A stretch of DNA of 64,000 bases, from contig NC_046681.1 of the NCBI RefSeq assembly GCF_009870125.1, positions 11,049,001 through 11,113,000 of the forward strand. The letters run 5' to 3'. The translations under genes and the position numbers were made by a program. The stretch is from Drosophila pseudoobscura. Taxonomy: Eukaryota > Arthropoda > Insecta > Diptera > Drosophilidae. Below are positions 1 to 12,700 of the stretch, piece after piece (the stretch's first letter is position 1; every line of letters starts with the position of its first letter). The notes under the pieces were generated by a model. It was not told the origin of the DNA. It searched no databases and saw only the letters and a program-made list of their open reading frames with translations.

Positions 1-152
1 TTTATGTGCTAAGCTCTTATTTTGGCTTGGTTTCTGTGCCACACCTGCGTCCGCATATAACCACGCACACGTGTTCCCAATGTGTATCCCCCATGCTATA
101 CGGAATTCAAGTTTAATTTTTGGGCTTGGGATCGGGCTGGAGGTTTGCTTAC

Positions 153-317
153 CATTTGGACAGGAGAACGCCTCGTCGGCGGTGATTGTGTGCAGCAATT
201 GGCACAGCAGCAACGACGACAGCAAAGCGGCCAGCCAATGCGAATTGGCTGCCGTCGAATGGTTCATGTTGGCCCGATTAAATGACCAATTGAGCGCAAA
301 GTCGTCTGGTCAACAAT
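153..317 (-). CDS. First coding exon (signal peptide) of a secreted protein; gene runs off the left edge
   Basis: Read on the minus strand, a 3' splice site (polypyrimidine tract then CAG) opens the exon at 317, the ATG lies at 267-265, and a GTAAGC donor follows base 153. The coding part is 115 bases and encodes 38 residues plus one base. It begins MNHSTAANSHW, followed by a leucine-rich core (LAALLSSLLLCQLL), then a likely cleavage region near TITA and a mature start DEAFSCPN. This is a textbook signal peptide. The Cys-Pro start of the mature part would suit a chitin-binding or other cysteine-rich extracellular protein, but too little is visible to name a family. The acceptor upstream of the ATG shows that the 5' untranslated region is split, so the promoter lies further right; the Inr+DPE promoter at 20.83 kb on the same strand is a candidate. 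Confidence 0.65.
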
Positions 318-2199
318 CTGCAATGAAAAAAAGTGAAAAGTAATGTCAGTAGGGTTCACATTTTTCCCCTTTTTTTGGTCTACGAATATTCTCTACGCTC
401 TCAAATCGAACATTCAATAATCGAGTGGAAATTAGTTTATGGCCTCGCCCAAATACAAAACTGGTTGCCTCATTCACACCTCTCTCGCACATACAGGCTC
501 TTGGACTATGATACAAAATAAATGATTAGCAAATTTATTCCCCCCCACTGACTCAGACTCTGCTCGGAGCACGTGTTTCTCTGCGGCTGAATGCGGTTTT
601 AGAAAGTTTTAGACCGCAGTGTGGCAAAAGAATTTGCATACTATATTTGGCGTCCCCTCATTGCCTCTTTGCTCTCCGGTTGAAGGTGAGCCATTAATTT
701 AACTAATGTTCGCTTTAATGCATTTGCTATATAAAATTTGGAATTTCTGAGAGCTGACTTTCAGGCAAGAGAAAATCAGTTATTGGGGGGAACTTTGAAC
801 AGTGGAATTTCTGAGAATAGCTTATACAGAGAGCTTTTGTGCGGTTGATATACGAGTTGTTAGCTGAGACTTCGGTTTGCTTTGGAAACTGATTCATTTT
901 ATTCCGAAATATACTGAAAAATGTTACAGAAGTATTTGTATTAAGCCAGACAGAGCTCTTAAACGATGGAGGTACAATAATACAGATCTTAAGACGTACA
1001 GTAAACAGGCTAAGAGATTAACATTTCTTTTGTCCACAGATATTTCCTTGGAATTGTAGCTCTGAGTATAATATTAAAGAGGTTTAAATCTGTTATATGT
1101 ATTTAATTTTTCTTTTAATTCTAAAAAATTCGCAAAAATATTTAGGTTTAAATTTTGTATAGAATTCATTTTCTACCTCATTTGTATTATTATTCTACCT
1201 CAATTTTCTACCTCATTTATAGGATTTATTTATTCCACTTTACAAACCGCCTAATAAATATTTCTTTGAACAATAATGACTCATAATGAATTAATTCAAT
1301 TGCCAGCTTGAATGTTCAACCGAAAAATACTTCATCATGAACTTGTTTAACATTTTTAACACTCGACACACACAAATACTCGTATGTTACCAACAAAAGT
1401 CAAGAGTTGAAATGTTTAAGGTTTTCTTCTACGATATATGCATATTTCACGATTGCGTTTCTCTGTCTTTACGTTTGTATATACGTCTGAACTTGTTTGC
1501 AGGCACTGTGTCTGTGTGGGACTTTTCATTCATATCTAAAGCTAAACTAAATACAGTCTGTCTGTGTCTGGGGCGGGGTCTGTTCGTGCGGCTTGCCCCT
1601 GGCACCTTCTACCGTTTTGTAAACGGAGATCGAGGCGCAAGGTTGCCGTTATTGTCAAGTAATTATAGCCTGGCCAACACGAGATGCACTGTTACGGGTG
1701 TATTTGAATTTTTTTGTATTTGTTTGCTAAATTAACTTGCTTTTTTTGGGGTAGAGGCTACTTGAAGTCAAGTATTTTTTGGTGTTTAGACGGTAAAGAT
1801 AAGGTCAAGTTTTCCACCCTTTAATAAACATTTTTGTGGGATTTACTGAATTTTTCAGAAACTTTCAAACTTAATTTTGGCTTAAAATTTTGACATCAAT
1901 CAATTTATATTTTTTGAGATTTATTGAACTTTTTGATAGGCTTTCTATTACCAAAATTGCTTTGCGATTTTTGACATGAATGAGTTAACAATTTTTTGAG
2001 ATTTAATGAGCTAATTAATCAGTTATTTTTATTAGTCATTTTTTAAAACTACATTTTTTAAATGAAAGGGTTTGTAATTTTTTTTTAGAAATTTCTGTGC
2101 TGTTTTATGTGCAGTTTTTTGGGAATATTCCAAATTCAATTGATTGATGATTAATGTTTTGTTCACTTTTGGGCTGGAGATTTCAATATAAAAGACGAG
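318..2199. other. Non-coding stretch, probably intron of the minus-strand secreted gene
   Basis: No open frame here has splice sites, a start context or codon use that looks real. The sequence is AT-rich with short homopolymer runs. If the signal-peptide exon at 153-317 is driven from far upstream, this is intron. Confidence 0.5.
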
Positions 2200-3301
2200 G
2201 TGGAACGTTGTGAGTTGCTGCGGACACCGCAACTCTACGGTTATACCCGATACTAAGTCAGTATGGCTCTCCTCCGGCAGACGCCGCTAATATTTAACGA
2301 CACGACAAAGAGTGCGTGCGAGAGAGACAGAAAATCAGTCTGAGCGTGACGTCGGGCGCTGCGTAGCCACTGCAAATTGATTTGTTCCTTTTGGCTATAA
2401 AAATGATCTGATCTGATCCAGATTCAGCAATCTGATAGATATGGTCATTATCTATGACTCTGCGTTTTTAGTTTTCTCAAATCTGCAATATTGTGGATGC
2501 AACAGATTTTCGTCCTTTGTGGGGGCGGAAGGGGGTGGGGCGAAATTCTGAGATATACGTTTTATAGTGACATCTTAAAGGAGTGTGTGTACCAAATTTG
2601 GTTACTCTAGCCTTAATAGTCTCTGAGATTTGTGGTTGCCTCAGATTTTCGTCCTTTGCGGGGGCGGAAGGGGGTGTGGCGAAATTTGGACAGGAAACGG
2701 TCAAGGTCCGATATTACAGGAGTGTGGATACCAAATTTGGTTGCTCTGGCTTTTATAGGTTCTGAGATCCTTGAACTCATATTTTGCAATTGGCAAAACC
2801 GACCATGAAACCTGTGTGTTAGAGTGAGACAGAGCGAGAAAGAGTGAAATTGTTTTCGTGATTCTGGCTGTAATAATTATACGATCTGGTTCAGATTTTG
2901 CACTCTAGAAGATATAGGCATCTTCTACGATTCTGCGTTTTTAGTTTTCTCGTATCGTTGAAATTGTGGATGCCACAGATTTTCGCCCTTTGTGGGGGCG
3001 GAAGTGGGCGGGGCAAAGTTTTGAAATATTTTTGGAGCAGTGACATATCACAGAAGTCTGGATCCAAAACATCGTTGCTCTAGCTCTTATAGTCTTTGAG
3101 CATTAGGCGCTGAAGGGGACGGACAGACGGACAGACGGACGGACGGACAGACAGACATGGCTCAATCGACTCGGCTATTGATGCTGATCAAGAATATATA
3201 TACTTTATGGGGTCGGAAACGATTCCTTCTGGACGTTACACACATCCACTTTCACCACAAATCTAATATACCCCAATACTCATTTTGAGTATCGGGTATA
3301 A
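2200..3301 (-). mobile_element. DINE-1/Helentron-like non-autonomous element
   Basis: The two ends carry a perfect 14-base inverted pair: TTATACCCGATACT at 2241-2254 and its reverse complement at 3288-3301. Outside the left copy is a short hairpin (GTTGCtGCGG / CCGCAAC, 2214-2233). In minus-strand orientation this gives a subterminal repeat, a body with a GACAGACGG microsatellite (3117-3160), a second subterminal repeat and a terminal hairpin. That is the known layout of DINE-1 and related Helentron-associated elements. The body contains three copies of a block starting GATTTTCG(T/C)CCTTTG (about 2503, 2643 and 2971), so it is partly tandemly amplified. It has no coding capacity. A shorter related copy lies in intron 1 of the aub-type gene. 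Confidence 0.7.
2495..2790. repeat. Internal ~140-bp tandem duplication in the DINE-1-like element
   Basis: Two adjacent blocks share the order: GATTTTCGTCCTTTG, a G-rich run, a GGCGAAATT step, then ACCAAATTTGGTT(A/G)CTCT. They start near 2503 and 2643. A third, more diverged block begins near 2971. Confidence 0.6.
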
Positions 3302-6290
3302 TAACTTCATTGAGATTTGGTTATTTGCCGTTGATATAAAAGCGCTCTAAATTTAAGAGATTTTTTGAATTATTTTTAGGCATATTTTTCACCAATGTTA
3401 GATTCACCTTTTTTTTGGATATTTAAGAAATTTAAAACGGTTTCAGTCCTTTGTTTTAGTTTAATGACCGCAAGACAAGGTCCGTTTCGTTTGAGCTATT
3501 GAATGATAATGTTTATTGAAATTGTTTTGAATCTAATCCTAGGGTACAATTGTTTTTATGTTTATCGGAGAGCGAGATTTCTCCCATGCATATTATGAAG
3601 AGAGTACCACTGGATTAGTATTAGAGCTAGCGGTCTCCGCCTGAGTCTATGGAAAGTGCATGATCAGCATGAAGTGGCTTGTGGAAAGAGGCCTACAGAA
3701 TCAGCATGAGTCGGTTTGGATTCTGCCTGAGTTTTGGATAAATGACTGATCAGCAGCTAGCTGATCCGCGCTCAAGAGGCCGATAATTTTGTTGTGCAAA
3801 AGGAATGTGCAACATAAGCAATAGACGCACTTATATATGTATTTATATATAAACAAACTGTTACATATGTGCATGCATGGTTTCACTACCACACAAAACT
3901 CTGTTCAAAAAGCATTGAAATATTATCAATGAAAGTCCCAATGTTTTTCCATTTTTAAACATAAAATTATTTTGCTTACATCAGACATTTTGAATATTTT
4001 CCTCCACAGAAAATTTCGTTTCCATTGGACTTTTTTCATATTTAAATTTCATTACTTTTCTTACAAGTTTTCTTTTGTATGCCCGGGTCCAAAGCCAAAG
4101 CTGACATCATGTACGATTTTTATTTTCAACTTTATTTGTAATGCAAAACCTTCAAAGAAATCCCAACAGAGGGACAGACAACAAATCAGACGCCGACCAG
4201 TTTCAAAAACCCTGTCCATTACCAACTTCCGCAAATTGTGTTTGAAAGAAATCTCAATCCCAGCTTAAAATTTAGTCAAACGCGAAGGCAAACGCCCTGC
4301 CTGCCACTTGTTTCATTTGCAATGGGATACCTCTCGTACCTACTCTCAAGAAATATTAGATAACTTTGTTGCATGCGAACACCGAACACCAAAGGCTTAA
4401 GACCGAAAAAAAAACATACACATACAATATGTATATAAAAATAAATGAATAAAAGCCATTCAAAAGCGGCTTTGGCCCGGGGACTGAATCTGGTCTTGGC
4501 GGCTTTTTATTGAGGGAAAAAAAGAGACGGGTGAAAATAATTTGCAAGTAAGCCCAGCCAGCGCCTGCACGCACGCACCACCAGCAGCACCAGCACCAGG
4601 CCCAGCCCCACTCAACGCTAATTAAGAAAAATAGAGAGATGCCTGACGATGCCAGAGAGCTCTTGTCTAGTTTTTGAATACCCTTTAAGGGGGTACGAGG
4701 TTTAGAAGGAGAAGTTTGGAAGACAGGAAAGGCGGCAGCTTTGATCGGCATTCAAAAGAGAGTCCCAGACGAATATGTTGCTATAAAGAGTCTATGGAAT
4801 AAATCTTTAAAAAGAGCATTCTTTTAAATGGATGCGTATTTCATATAGCTTTCTTATTCCAAGGCTTTCAAAGATTGCACTATAATAAAATTGTATACAA
4901 TTTATCCAAGTTTTGGATATTTTATCGTATCGTTTTTATCGTATGCCTCGACAAAAACCGCGCCTCCAACTGCTTAAATATAATATTAAACAACACAAAG
5001 GAGCATCGAAAATTCTATCTGTTAGAGCATCTTAGTCTTCGACTACCCCTTCTTGTTGTTCAATTTTATATTTGTAATTAAAAAACCCTTAATATAAGCA
5101 AAAAGGGCATTGAATTATGCAATGCGTTTGCTATGTTGTTATTTTCTTTGGCGTGGAATTTTCTCAGTTTAAAGTTTGAAACTCTTGTTGCAGCTGCTGC
5201 TGCCACAAGTTGCAAGCCGCAGGCTTTGAGCCAGCCGCATTTTCTGTGCAATTAGCTGGCTATGCGGTTTGGCCCAGAAAGCAACTTGCAGCAGCCGCCA
5301 CAGCCGCTGTCAAACAACAAACTTGTTCGATACCTAACTGTTTTCCCCCTGTCCTACCCGTGTGTGTGTGTGTTTGTATTGTTTATCTACCTGCCCGACC
5401 GCGTAAATATTGGTGTGGCATGTGTGGGTGTACTAGCCAAAGCATTGTTTGGCCAAAACGCAAAGCAAAGTCTGGTATAAAGTCGGATAAACTAAAATAA
5501 ACTCAAGTCAAACCTAAAGTCAAGTCTAAACTCTTGACAGTAGTCGGCGGAAAGGCGCCAAAAATTATATACATTTTCAGGCAAATGTCGTATTTACTTT
5601 GCTGTTTAATGAAGCGCCGCCGTCGCTCACAGCACACCGGAAAAATGGGGGCGTGGATGTGGGCGATGTGGAGGCTATGACCTACCCATACCCGTGCCCA
5701 TACCCATATCCACAGACCCGTAGACAGCATTGTCATTAGCCCATAAGCTGTGACTGTGAAATCTGTGAATTTGTGAATTCATTGAAGGTTAAATGGCATC
5801 TGTATTCACATTAAAATTTTTTTGGTAATGATGAATTTAAATTGATTTTTGAACTAAATGAAAAACACAACAACTTGAGATTTTAAATGGGGGAGGTGGT
5901 AATTTATAGAAATGTACGATGTATGTATTTACGAGTTAAATGTTGTAATATATATAGTACATATTATGTACATAAACATATCCTATGTGTATATAATAGA
6001 GAATTAATATGTGCAGTCGTCGTACTACGATCTTTCGGTTCTAATTGACCTTGAACCTGAAATAGACACAATATAGCGGACGACTTGGATACTAGAATTA
6101 TATACACACATATGTACATCCTGCCATGCAATATATAATATATAAGTAATATTTTCGCCACTTAAAACAATTAAAAAACAAACATTTACTTGCAAAAAAA
6201 CATTAAACAAACATCAAAATCACAAAAACACACAAAAATGATTTAACTTAAGAAAATGTACTGGATTCATACAAAAATGATTCTAAACAA
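3302..6290. other. Non-coding stretch
   Basis: No supported gene. Low-complexity AT-rich DNA alternates with a few GC-richer patches (about 4550-4620 and 5190-5300, the latter rich in GCAGC/GCCGC). Such patches are common in fly introns and enhancers; I see no splice-bounded exon. Confidence 0.4.
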
Positions 6291-6770
6291 AATTATTTTC
6301 ATAAAATAAATTATTAAAATAATTTAATATATTTAAAACTTTGTATTCAAATAAATATTTAATAAAAGAACAAATAATACAAATTAATAATAATAAATAA
6401 AAAAAAATAACAATTAATAACAATAAAAAATGAAATAATAATAAATAAAATAAAAATTATTATTATTTTATTTATTTTTAATTTTATATATTATTATTAA
6501 TTTTTTTTTAAATTTATTATTTTATTTAATTTTTTATTTATTATTATTTTTTATTATCATTTATTATTTCCTTTATTATTTTATTTCAACTAAACAATTG
6601 TTCTTCAGCAAAATTATACTTTTTTTCTTTAAAAAATATTAATATTAATATAAATATTAATAGATTTATACCAAAATGATTACTTTCAATAAACAAAATT
6701 TTGTTTCATAGACGAAAATAAATTATTTGATTAAAAACTCCACATAAAATATAATTTATTTGTAACAACA
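6290..6770. repeat. Almost pure A+T tract with inverted halves
   Basis: About 6360-6450 is made of AATAATAATAAATAAA-type sequence, and 6460-6600 is the complementary TTATTATTTTATTTA-type sequence. The two halves could fold into a long imperfect hairpin. No gene features are visible. Confidence 0.6.
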
Positions 6771-9700
6771 TTTTTCACTCTTTTTTTAATTCCACAAGAA
6801 AGACAACATTGTATTATCTACTAAATGTAGATACATGTATCCACATTATAAATTGTACTCCAATTTATATATACCGCTTCCCTTTCTCATTAAAACCCCC
6901 GTTCAAGTGCTGTAATTGTCTAATAACGGGCAATATCTGAGAATTTTCATTCATTCAGGGGACTAATTTCTTGATTGATAGCCGCCAGCGCAGTAATATT
7001 AATTTAGCCAAAAACAGTTAGAAGTCAACACCCTGGCGAATATTCGGCTGACAGGGCATTATATAATCACGGCTAATGAGCATTTGGACAGACTGACAGC
7101 CGACAGCAGCACGAACCGATTCGAGCAGCACGAACTAAGCCAAGAGGCTTACAACTCAAAAATAGACAAATTGGCCAACAAAACATTTTCGAATTCTCTC
7201 CTGAAAGCCGAGAAATGCAAAACTTGCAGCCGATAGATGCACACTGCATACCGCACAAATATGCAAATATGTTTGCGCGTTGGCCAATAAATAAATATAC
7301 AAAATGGAAGGAGGAAAAAAAAGGAAAATTAAAAGCTATTTAGCATGTAAATAAAAAGTAAGCCACCGATCGACGAGAGTGAAAGGTCCAACCCCGTCCT
7401 CGTCCCCGTCCCGTACCGTCTCTGGGTGTGTGTTGATTTAGTGGCTTCGGTTTATTGGCCATTGATTCGGCTTTGATTATGCATCATGATTATGCAGACA
7501 CCCATCGAATGGTTAAACAATCATTTCGAAAGATTCACAAAACTAATTTGCATGAAAATGGGCGGCATGGGAAGTCGCCAACGGCAGAAAGGCGCAGTGG
7601 ATTTTCGTAATTCCCATGACTGACACCGATTAAACGTTGATTAGGGTTTCATTTATGGATCTAAAGCTAGAGATAAATGCATGGAAAATGATTGAGCAAG
7701 GTGTTTATTATAGGGTACCATAGTCTAGGGTGTTAGGTGCTTCTTATAAAGGTGCTTGAGTGATTTTAACCGATGGAAATTGATTGATAAAGTTGTTCAG
7801 AGTATTTTAGATTATATTCTTCAAATATTATAAAATTTTCGACTCCATTTGGTTTCTAAAACTATCTATCCATACTAAATCCATGGAAATGCATTCCCCA
7901 AAATGGAACCAAAGAGCAGTTTCAATCAACATTTAACTCTTTTTAGACCTTAAAGGTTGCAAAAGATGACGCATGCTAAGGCTAAGGTTCCTAAACAGAT
8001 GATAGCCTATGGATATTGATTAAGCAATTGATTAAATCACATTTTAATCATCTTCCTAATGGATTTCTTTCATATCCATCATCGTTTTATACAAATGGCA
8101 TCATTAAGGGACCTTAAACTTGATATATAATATGAAAATTGATGGATTAGGTTCATTACAACATCTGAAACCTATTCAATCATCATGTCACTCCAACAGA
8201 TTGAACCAATTTACACCCCAAATATAAATCTAATAAACCTTCTACTATTAAAAGATCACTTAACATTTAAAGGTTAATTATGCCTTCATTTAGGTACCCC
8301 TAAATAGCCAGAACCCATGCTAAATTATGGCTCAAGTTTATTTTATTATCCCCATTCTAATGCCAATAAATCTTTCAATCACAAACCAACAACTTGTGGC
8401 ACATTCAACACTTTACACTCCAACAGAAACACAAATGAAAGACTTGAGCAACGAACTTGACAGCCGCCAGACAAGAGAACGAACCACTCATCATCATCAT
8501 CATCATCAGCAGCAGCAGAGGCATCAGCACCATCTGCATAATGATCAGAGCCTTCAAACAGAACAAAAGACTTGTGCAACTAACACAGCAGCCGCAAAAC
8601 GAGAAAAACCTTTTCCATTTGCATCGGAGGCTGAAAGTTTCGCAATCGGAATTGAAAAACTGCAATCAAAATTCAAATATTTTCCTGTATGCAAAGCGGA
8701 ACGTGGATCTCTGTCGTCTCGGCGGCGTCGAACCGGTTTCCCCTCTATGGATCCCAAAGAGCTCGCCGTTATTGATGACACCTTCGACATTTAGCCAGCA
8801 GCAAAGCAGCACAGCACAGCACAGCAGAGCAAAGAAAAGCAAAACCAAAATCAAAATCAAAACCTTATAGAGAGATGACTAACCCGGCCGCACAAAATGG
8901 TAAAAGTCAAACGGGGTATATAATTTCTGTTGAACTTTTTGTTGCTTCGACTTCTGCTGCTGGTTTTTGGTGATTGGAAATGCAGCTGGCTGCTGGCTGC
9001 CGGCTTGCCTTTTACGGACTGCGTTTAGTTTTCCATTTTCATTCCATCCCGCAGTGTTTTCCACCAAAAGCCCAAGACGGCAGGCAGGCAGGCAGGCCGG
9101 CCAGGCAGAGACTTTCACTTGCGCACTTGTCTGGGGAGCATTTGCAGTGCTTGTTTTTCCCTCCAGCATTTGGTGTTTTCCTTTTGGCGTGTTTTCTTTT
9201 TGCCTCTCTGTCAATATTGGCCACACAACTAACACACAGAGCCTCAGCAGCAATCCAACACGTTTCCACTTTTTTGTTTAGTGTCTGCCCAACTAATGAC
9301 CAAATATTATTTTACTTTGATTTTTCTGTTGTTGTTTTTCTTGACTTGAAGGTCAATTGGTTTTTATGGGATTTCTTACAAATTGAGTTAGTTTTTTGGT
9401 GTCAGTCGATTGGTGGATCGAATCTGGAGAGAGGAAGAGTGGCGCATGCAGAGGAAGTTGTTATTGCCAGAGAAACTGGGACATCCATTAAGGATCGAGT
9501 ATTGAGGATCATCAAATGGTTAAGAGAAATTCATGCTGTGAAGAGATCTGTGCGATTTCTGTGTCTGTGGTTTATTGAGGTTTAAGGATTGTTGAAAGAT
9601 CACTTAAAGAAGCATTTAGCTTAACATTCAGATCGCCACAGTCTTAACCACTTTACCCGAGATAAAAGACAGCTCTGGGATGTGCTTTTAATTTAATTGA

Positions 9701-12700
9701 ATCTCAAGGAGAAACTATTGGTAATTTAATCATTTTCTTGTCTAGATCAATCGTATCATCGTTGATTGACTTTTGATGAGGTTTCTCTTGGAACTATGCT
9801 AAATGATCAGTGAATATATTTCAAAATGGAGAGAAATAAGAATACGAAATAGATATATTACAAAAGATTTGTTTAAACTCTCATTCTAATCAAAGAATCT
9901 TTTAGACATAATTAACACATTTTCTATTCAATTATTCATCAAAAATCCCAAAAATTTGTGTCAAGAAATTATTATAGAAATATAATCATTATTAAAATAT
10001 TTTGAAATTCAAACAATTTGAATTGTTTGTTTAAAATACATTCTAGAAAATTCTATAAAAACCATTAATACATTATAAAAGTATTTGATCAAAGATTTAA
10101 TTAAAAACCTCATACCACAATTCTTCCATAAAAAGACAGATCTATAATAAAGTCATAAAATGTATCCCAAGACTCCCAAGTATCTATCGATAGAAAAAAA
10201 CTTGATCAAAACGTGTGGTTAAGGAAATATTCAAAGAATGAGAATATGAATTATTAAAACTGATAGTATTACCATAGAAACCACGAAGATCTTTTTAAAA
10301 ATTTATTCAAATATTCGTTTAAATATTGGAATATTTCGTAAAGAGATATGATCTAAGATTGCCCAAAAGTTGTCCTCAAAGAACAGAATTATGTTCTTTA
10401 AGAAACAAAATCAGAGAACAACTCTGAAGTTCGTTAAAAAATAGGCTCAAAGATATATTATTCAACTTTAAATGGATTATTAAGAAACAGTTCACTCAAT
10501 TAACCAAAAGATAGAACCAAAGTACTAATTTAACGACAACAAAAGTTATGATTAATGATCTGTTGATGTACTTATTAATTCAATTGATATTGCAGTGCCC
10601 TGAAGATCGGTTTACCCCACAAATCGAAGTATAAGAACACCACTGAGAGAGACCCTTTTACGGGGCGGCTTTCTTTGTTCTCCAATCAGACTCACTCTCA
10701 CTCATTCGGCTGGAACACCGCTCCTCTCCGCCATAATCCCATCGATTCGATTCCATTCCGTTATGAGGTCTCCCTCCCGTGGGGAGTGGGAAGTGGGTAA
10801 CGAGAGGCAGAGAGACCAAAACCAGATTTTTATGTAAATTTATGTTCTTTCTTGGGGGCTTCGTGATTTCTTTCCCCCTTTGGCTGTTGCTATTGATCTT
10901 TGGGGTTTATAGCAGCAAATTTTTGTCTTTAATTTCGATGGTCAGGTAGCCTGCTGCAGCAGCCGCCACGGGCAGCACTGGAGAGCAGAGTGCGGACTGT
11001 GGAGTGTGGAGAGAAAACCAGCTGGGGCAGCTGTCCGTTCCGCGGAGAGACCCATTGAACTAGTTTCGGGCTTGTGGCATGTAAGTTTTTATTTATTTTT
11101 TTTTTTGTGAATGCTTTTGGTATTTGGGTTACATGAATTGTTTGTGGGCACAGTTTTGCGGCTGGGGCTATTGAGAAGGTATTGGGGTTTCGATAGGGCA
11201 CGAAAAATAAAAGGGTTTAATGAGCTATGAAGGTTACCAAGCGGTTTGCAGGCACTTACGAGTTATGGAAACACTTAGTTGAGACCTAGGAATGGATATC
11301 ATTGGCTTGAAGTAAAGGTAACACTTTAGTTTTGTTGGTCACACAAATTGGCAGCACTTTTATCAAGAGAGCCGTCAAGTTGGTAGCACTGGAGGAAAAT
11401 ACTGCCTTTAAGCAGCGTTTCAATAGGTTTTTAATTAAATAAATGTAGAATGGGGGTATCTTTAGATAATTTGTCAGCCCGTACGGGTATCACAGAATGA
11501 TCTACAATATAGAAGCTATTCAAGCCATTTAAACAAAGAGAATTACTGAAATTTAGAAAGGAATCCTTGTCAAATCACAAGTTCTCAGCTCCACGGGAAG
11601 ATGTGCCACTTTGTGGCAAGATTGTAGTGGAATAAAGTGAAATTTGTATCGCAATAAATCAATAAATAAATCAACAATATATGCCTTTATCGAAGGCCTA
11701 GATTTAATATTAAAGTTTCCAATTGAAGTTGCACTTTTATTCATTTTTTTCAATCCCAAAAACATACTTGCCCACCCGTATTTTATGGTCACAAAACCCA
11801 CTAAAACATATACACCAAGTGTAAGCCATAAAAGCCGATTTGTTGAATTTCCTTTTAGGCAATTCATTCACTGGAAACTGTTTTCCTCGAGCAAGCAATA
11901 GCCAAACAAAAACTTTTCACTACACGAGTATGTACTCATATTTGTGCGAGTATTTATGTTTCTTTTGGGTAACTTGCCACTGCCTCGGCAGCCGCCAACA
12001 TCGAACAACATTCATTTGTTTTCATGTACTCGAACAGCAAAACCCGTCGAAAGCTTGGCATCAAAATGGTCAAGTGATTTCTACTGGCCAAACACTTTCA
12101 CGAGCTGGAAAAACGAAGCAAAGAAGCAGTAGCAGAAGCGCCCAGTGGGTGCCGACCGACTGCAATTAATATTTAATTCCCAAATAGACTTTGGAAAAAG
12201 TGGTGTGTTTTCTTTTGTCTCAAGTTGGAGATTTTGTAACTGGAATTAAAAATGACTTGCTGCGGCCAAAGCAGAAGAGATGCCGCTGAAATGCTAAAAT
12301 ATGCAACGGGCCGCACCTCTCAACACCGCACACAGACAGATACATCCACAGCTAGTGGATGATGTCCAAAATGAAGTCAGCGGCTCTTGTCAAACAGAAA
12401 AGACGGCTACAACACTGAGGGAATTGAAGACACGCCCGTAATATTTGAAGCCATCATTCAAAACAATGAGCAGTGGGGAAATTATATCATCAGAAAGCTA
12501 CGAAGTGGAAATGCTCTCAAGAAGCAGAAGAAGTTCCATTCAATATATTTGTTTACAACAAATTTTTTTTTTTTTATAATTTTCTTCAATGAATTTTAGG
12601 TAAATCTACCAAGTGGAAATTATTATTATTTTTTTAATATAAATTATGCAGCGTAAAATATTATAAAAATATGTTTAAGAAATAATAAATGGAACTATTT

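Noticed and set aside
1337-1735. 132-codon frame
   Set aside because: AT-rich, no supported start or poly(A) signal, and composition unlike the real genes here.
3117-3165. GACAGACGG repeats considered as a CRISPR-like array
   Set aside because: No spacers; it is a microsatellite within the DINE-1-like element, and the genome is eukaryotic.
8327-9585. Several overlapping frames of 76-203 codons
   Set aside because: They overlap in many frames in simple-sequence DNA (CAT/CAG and GGCA runs) and have no splice or poly(A) support.
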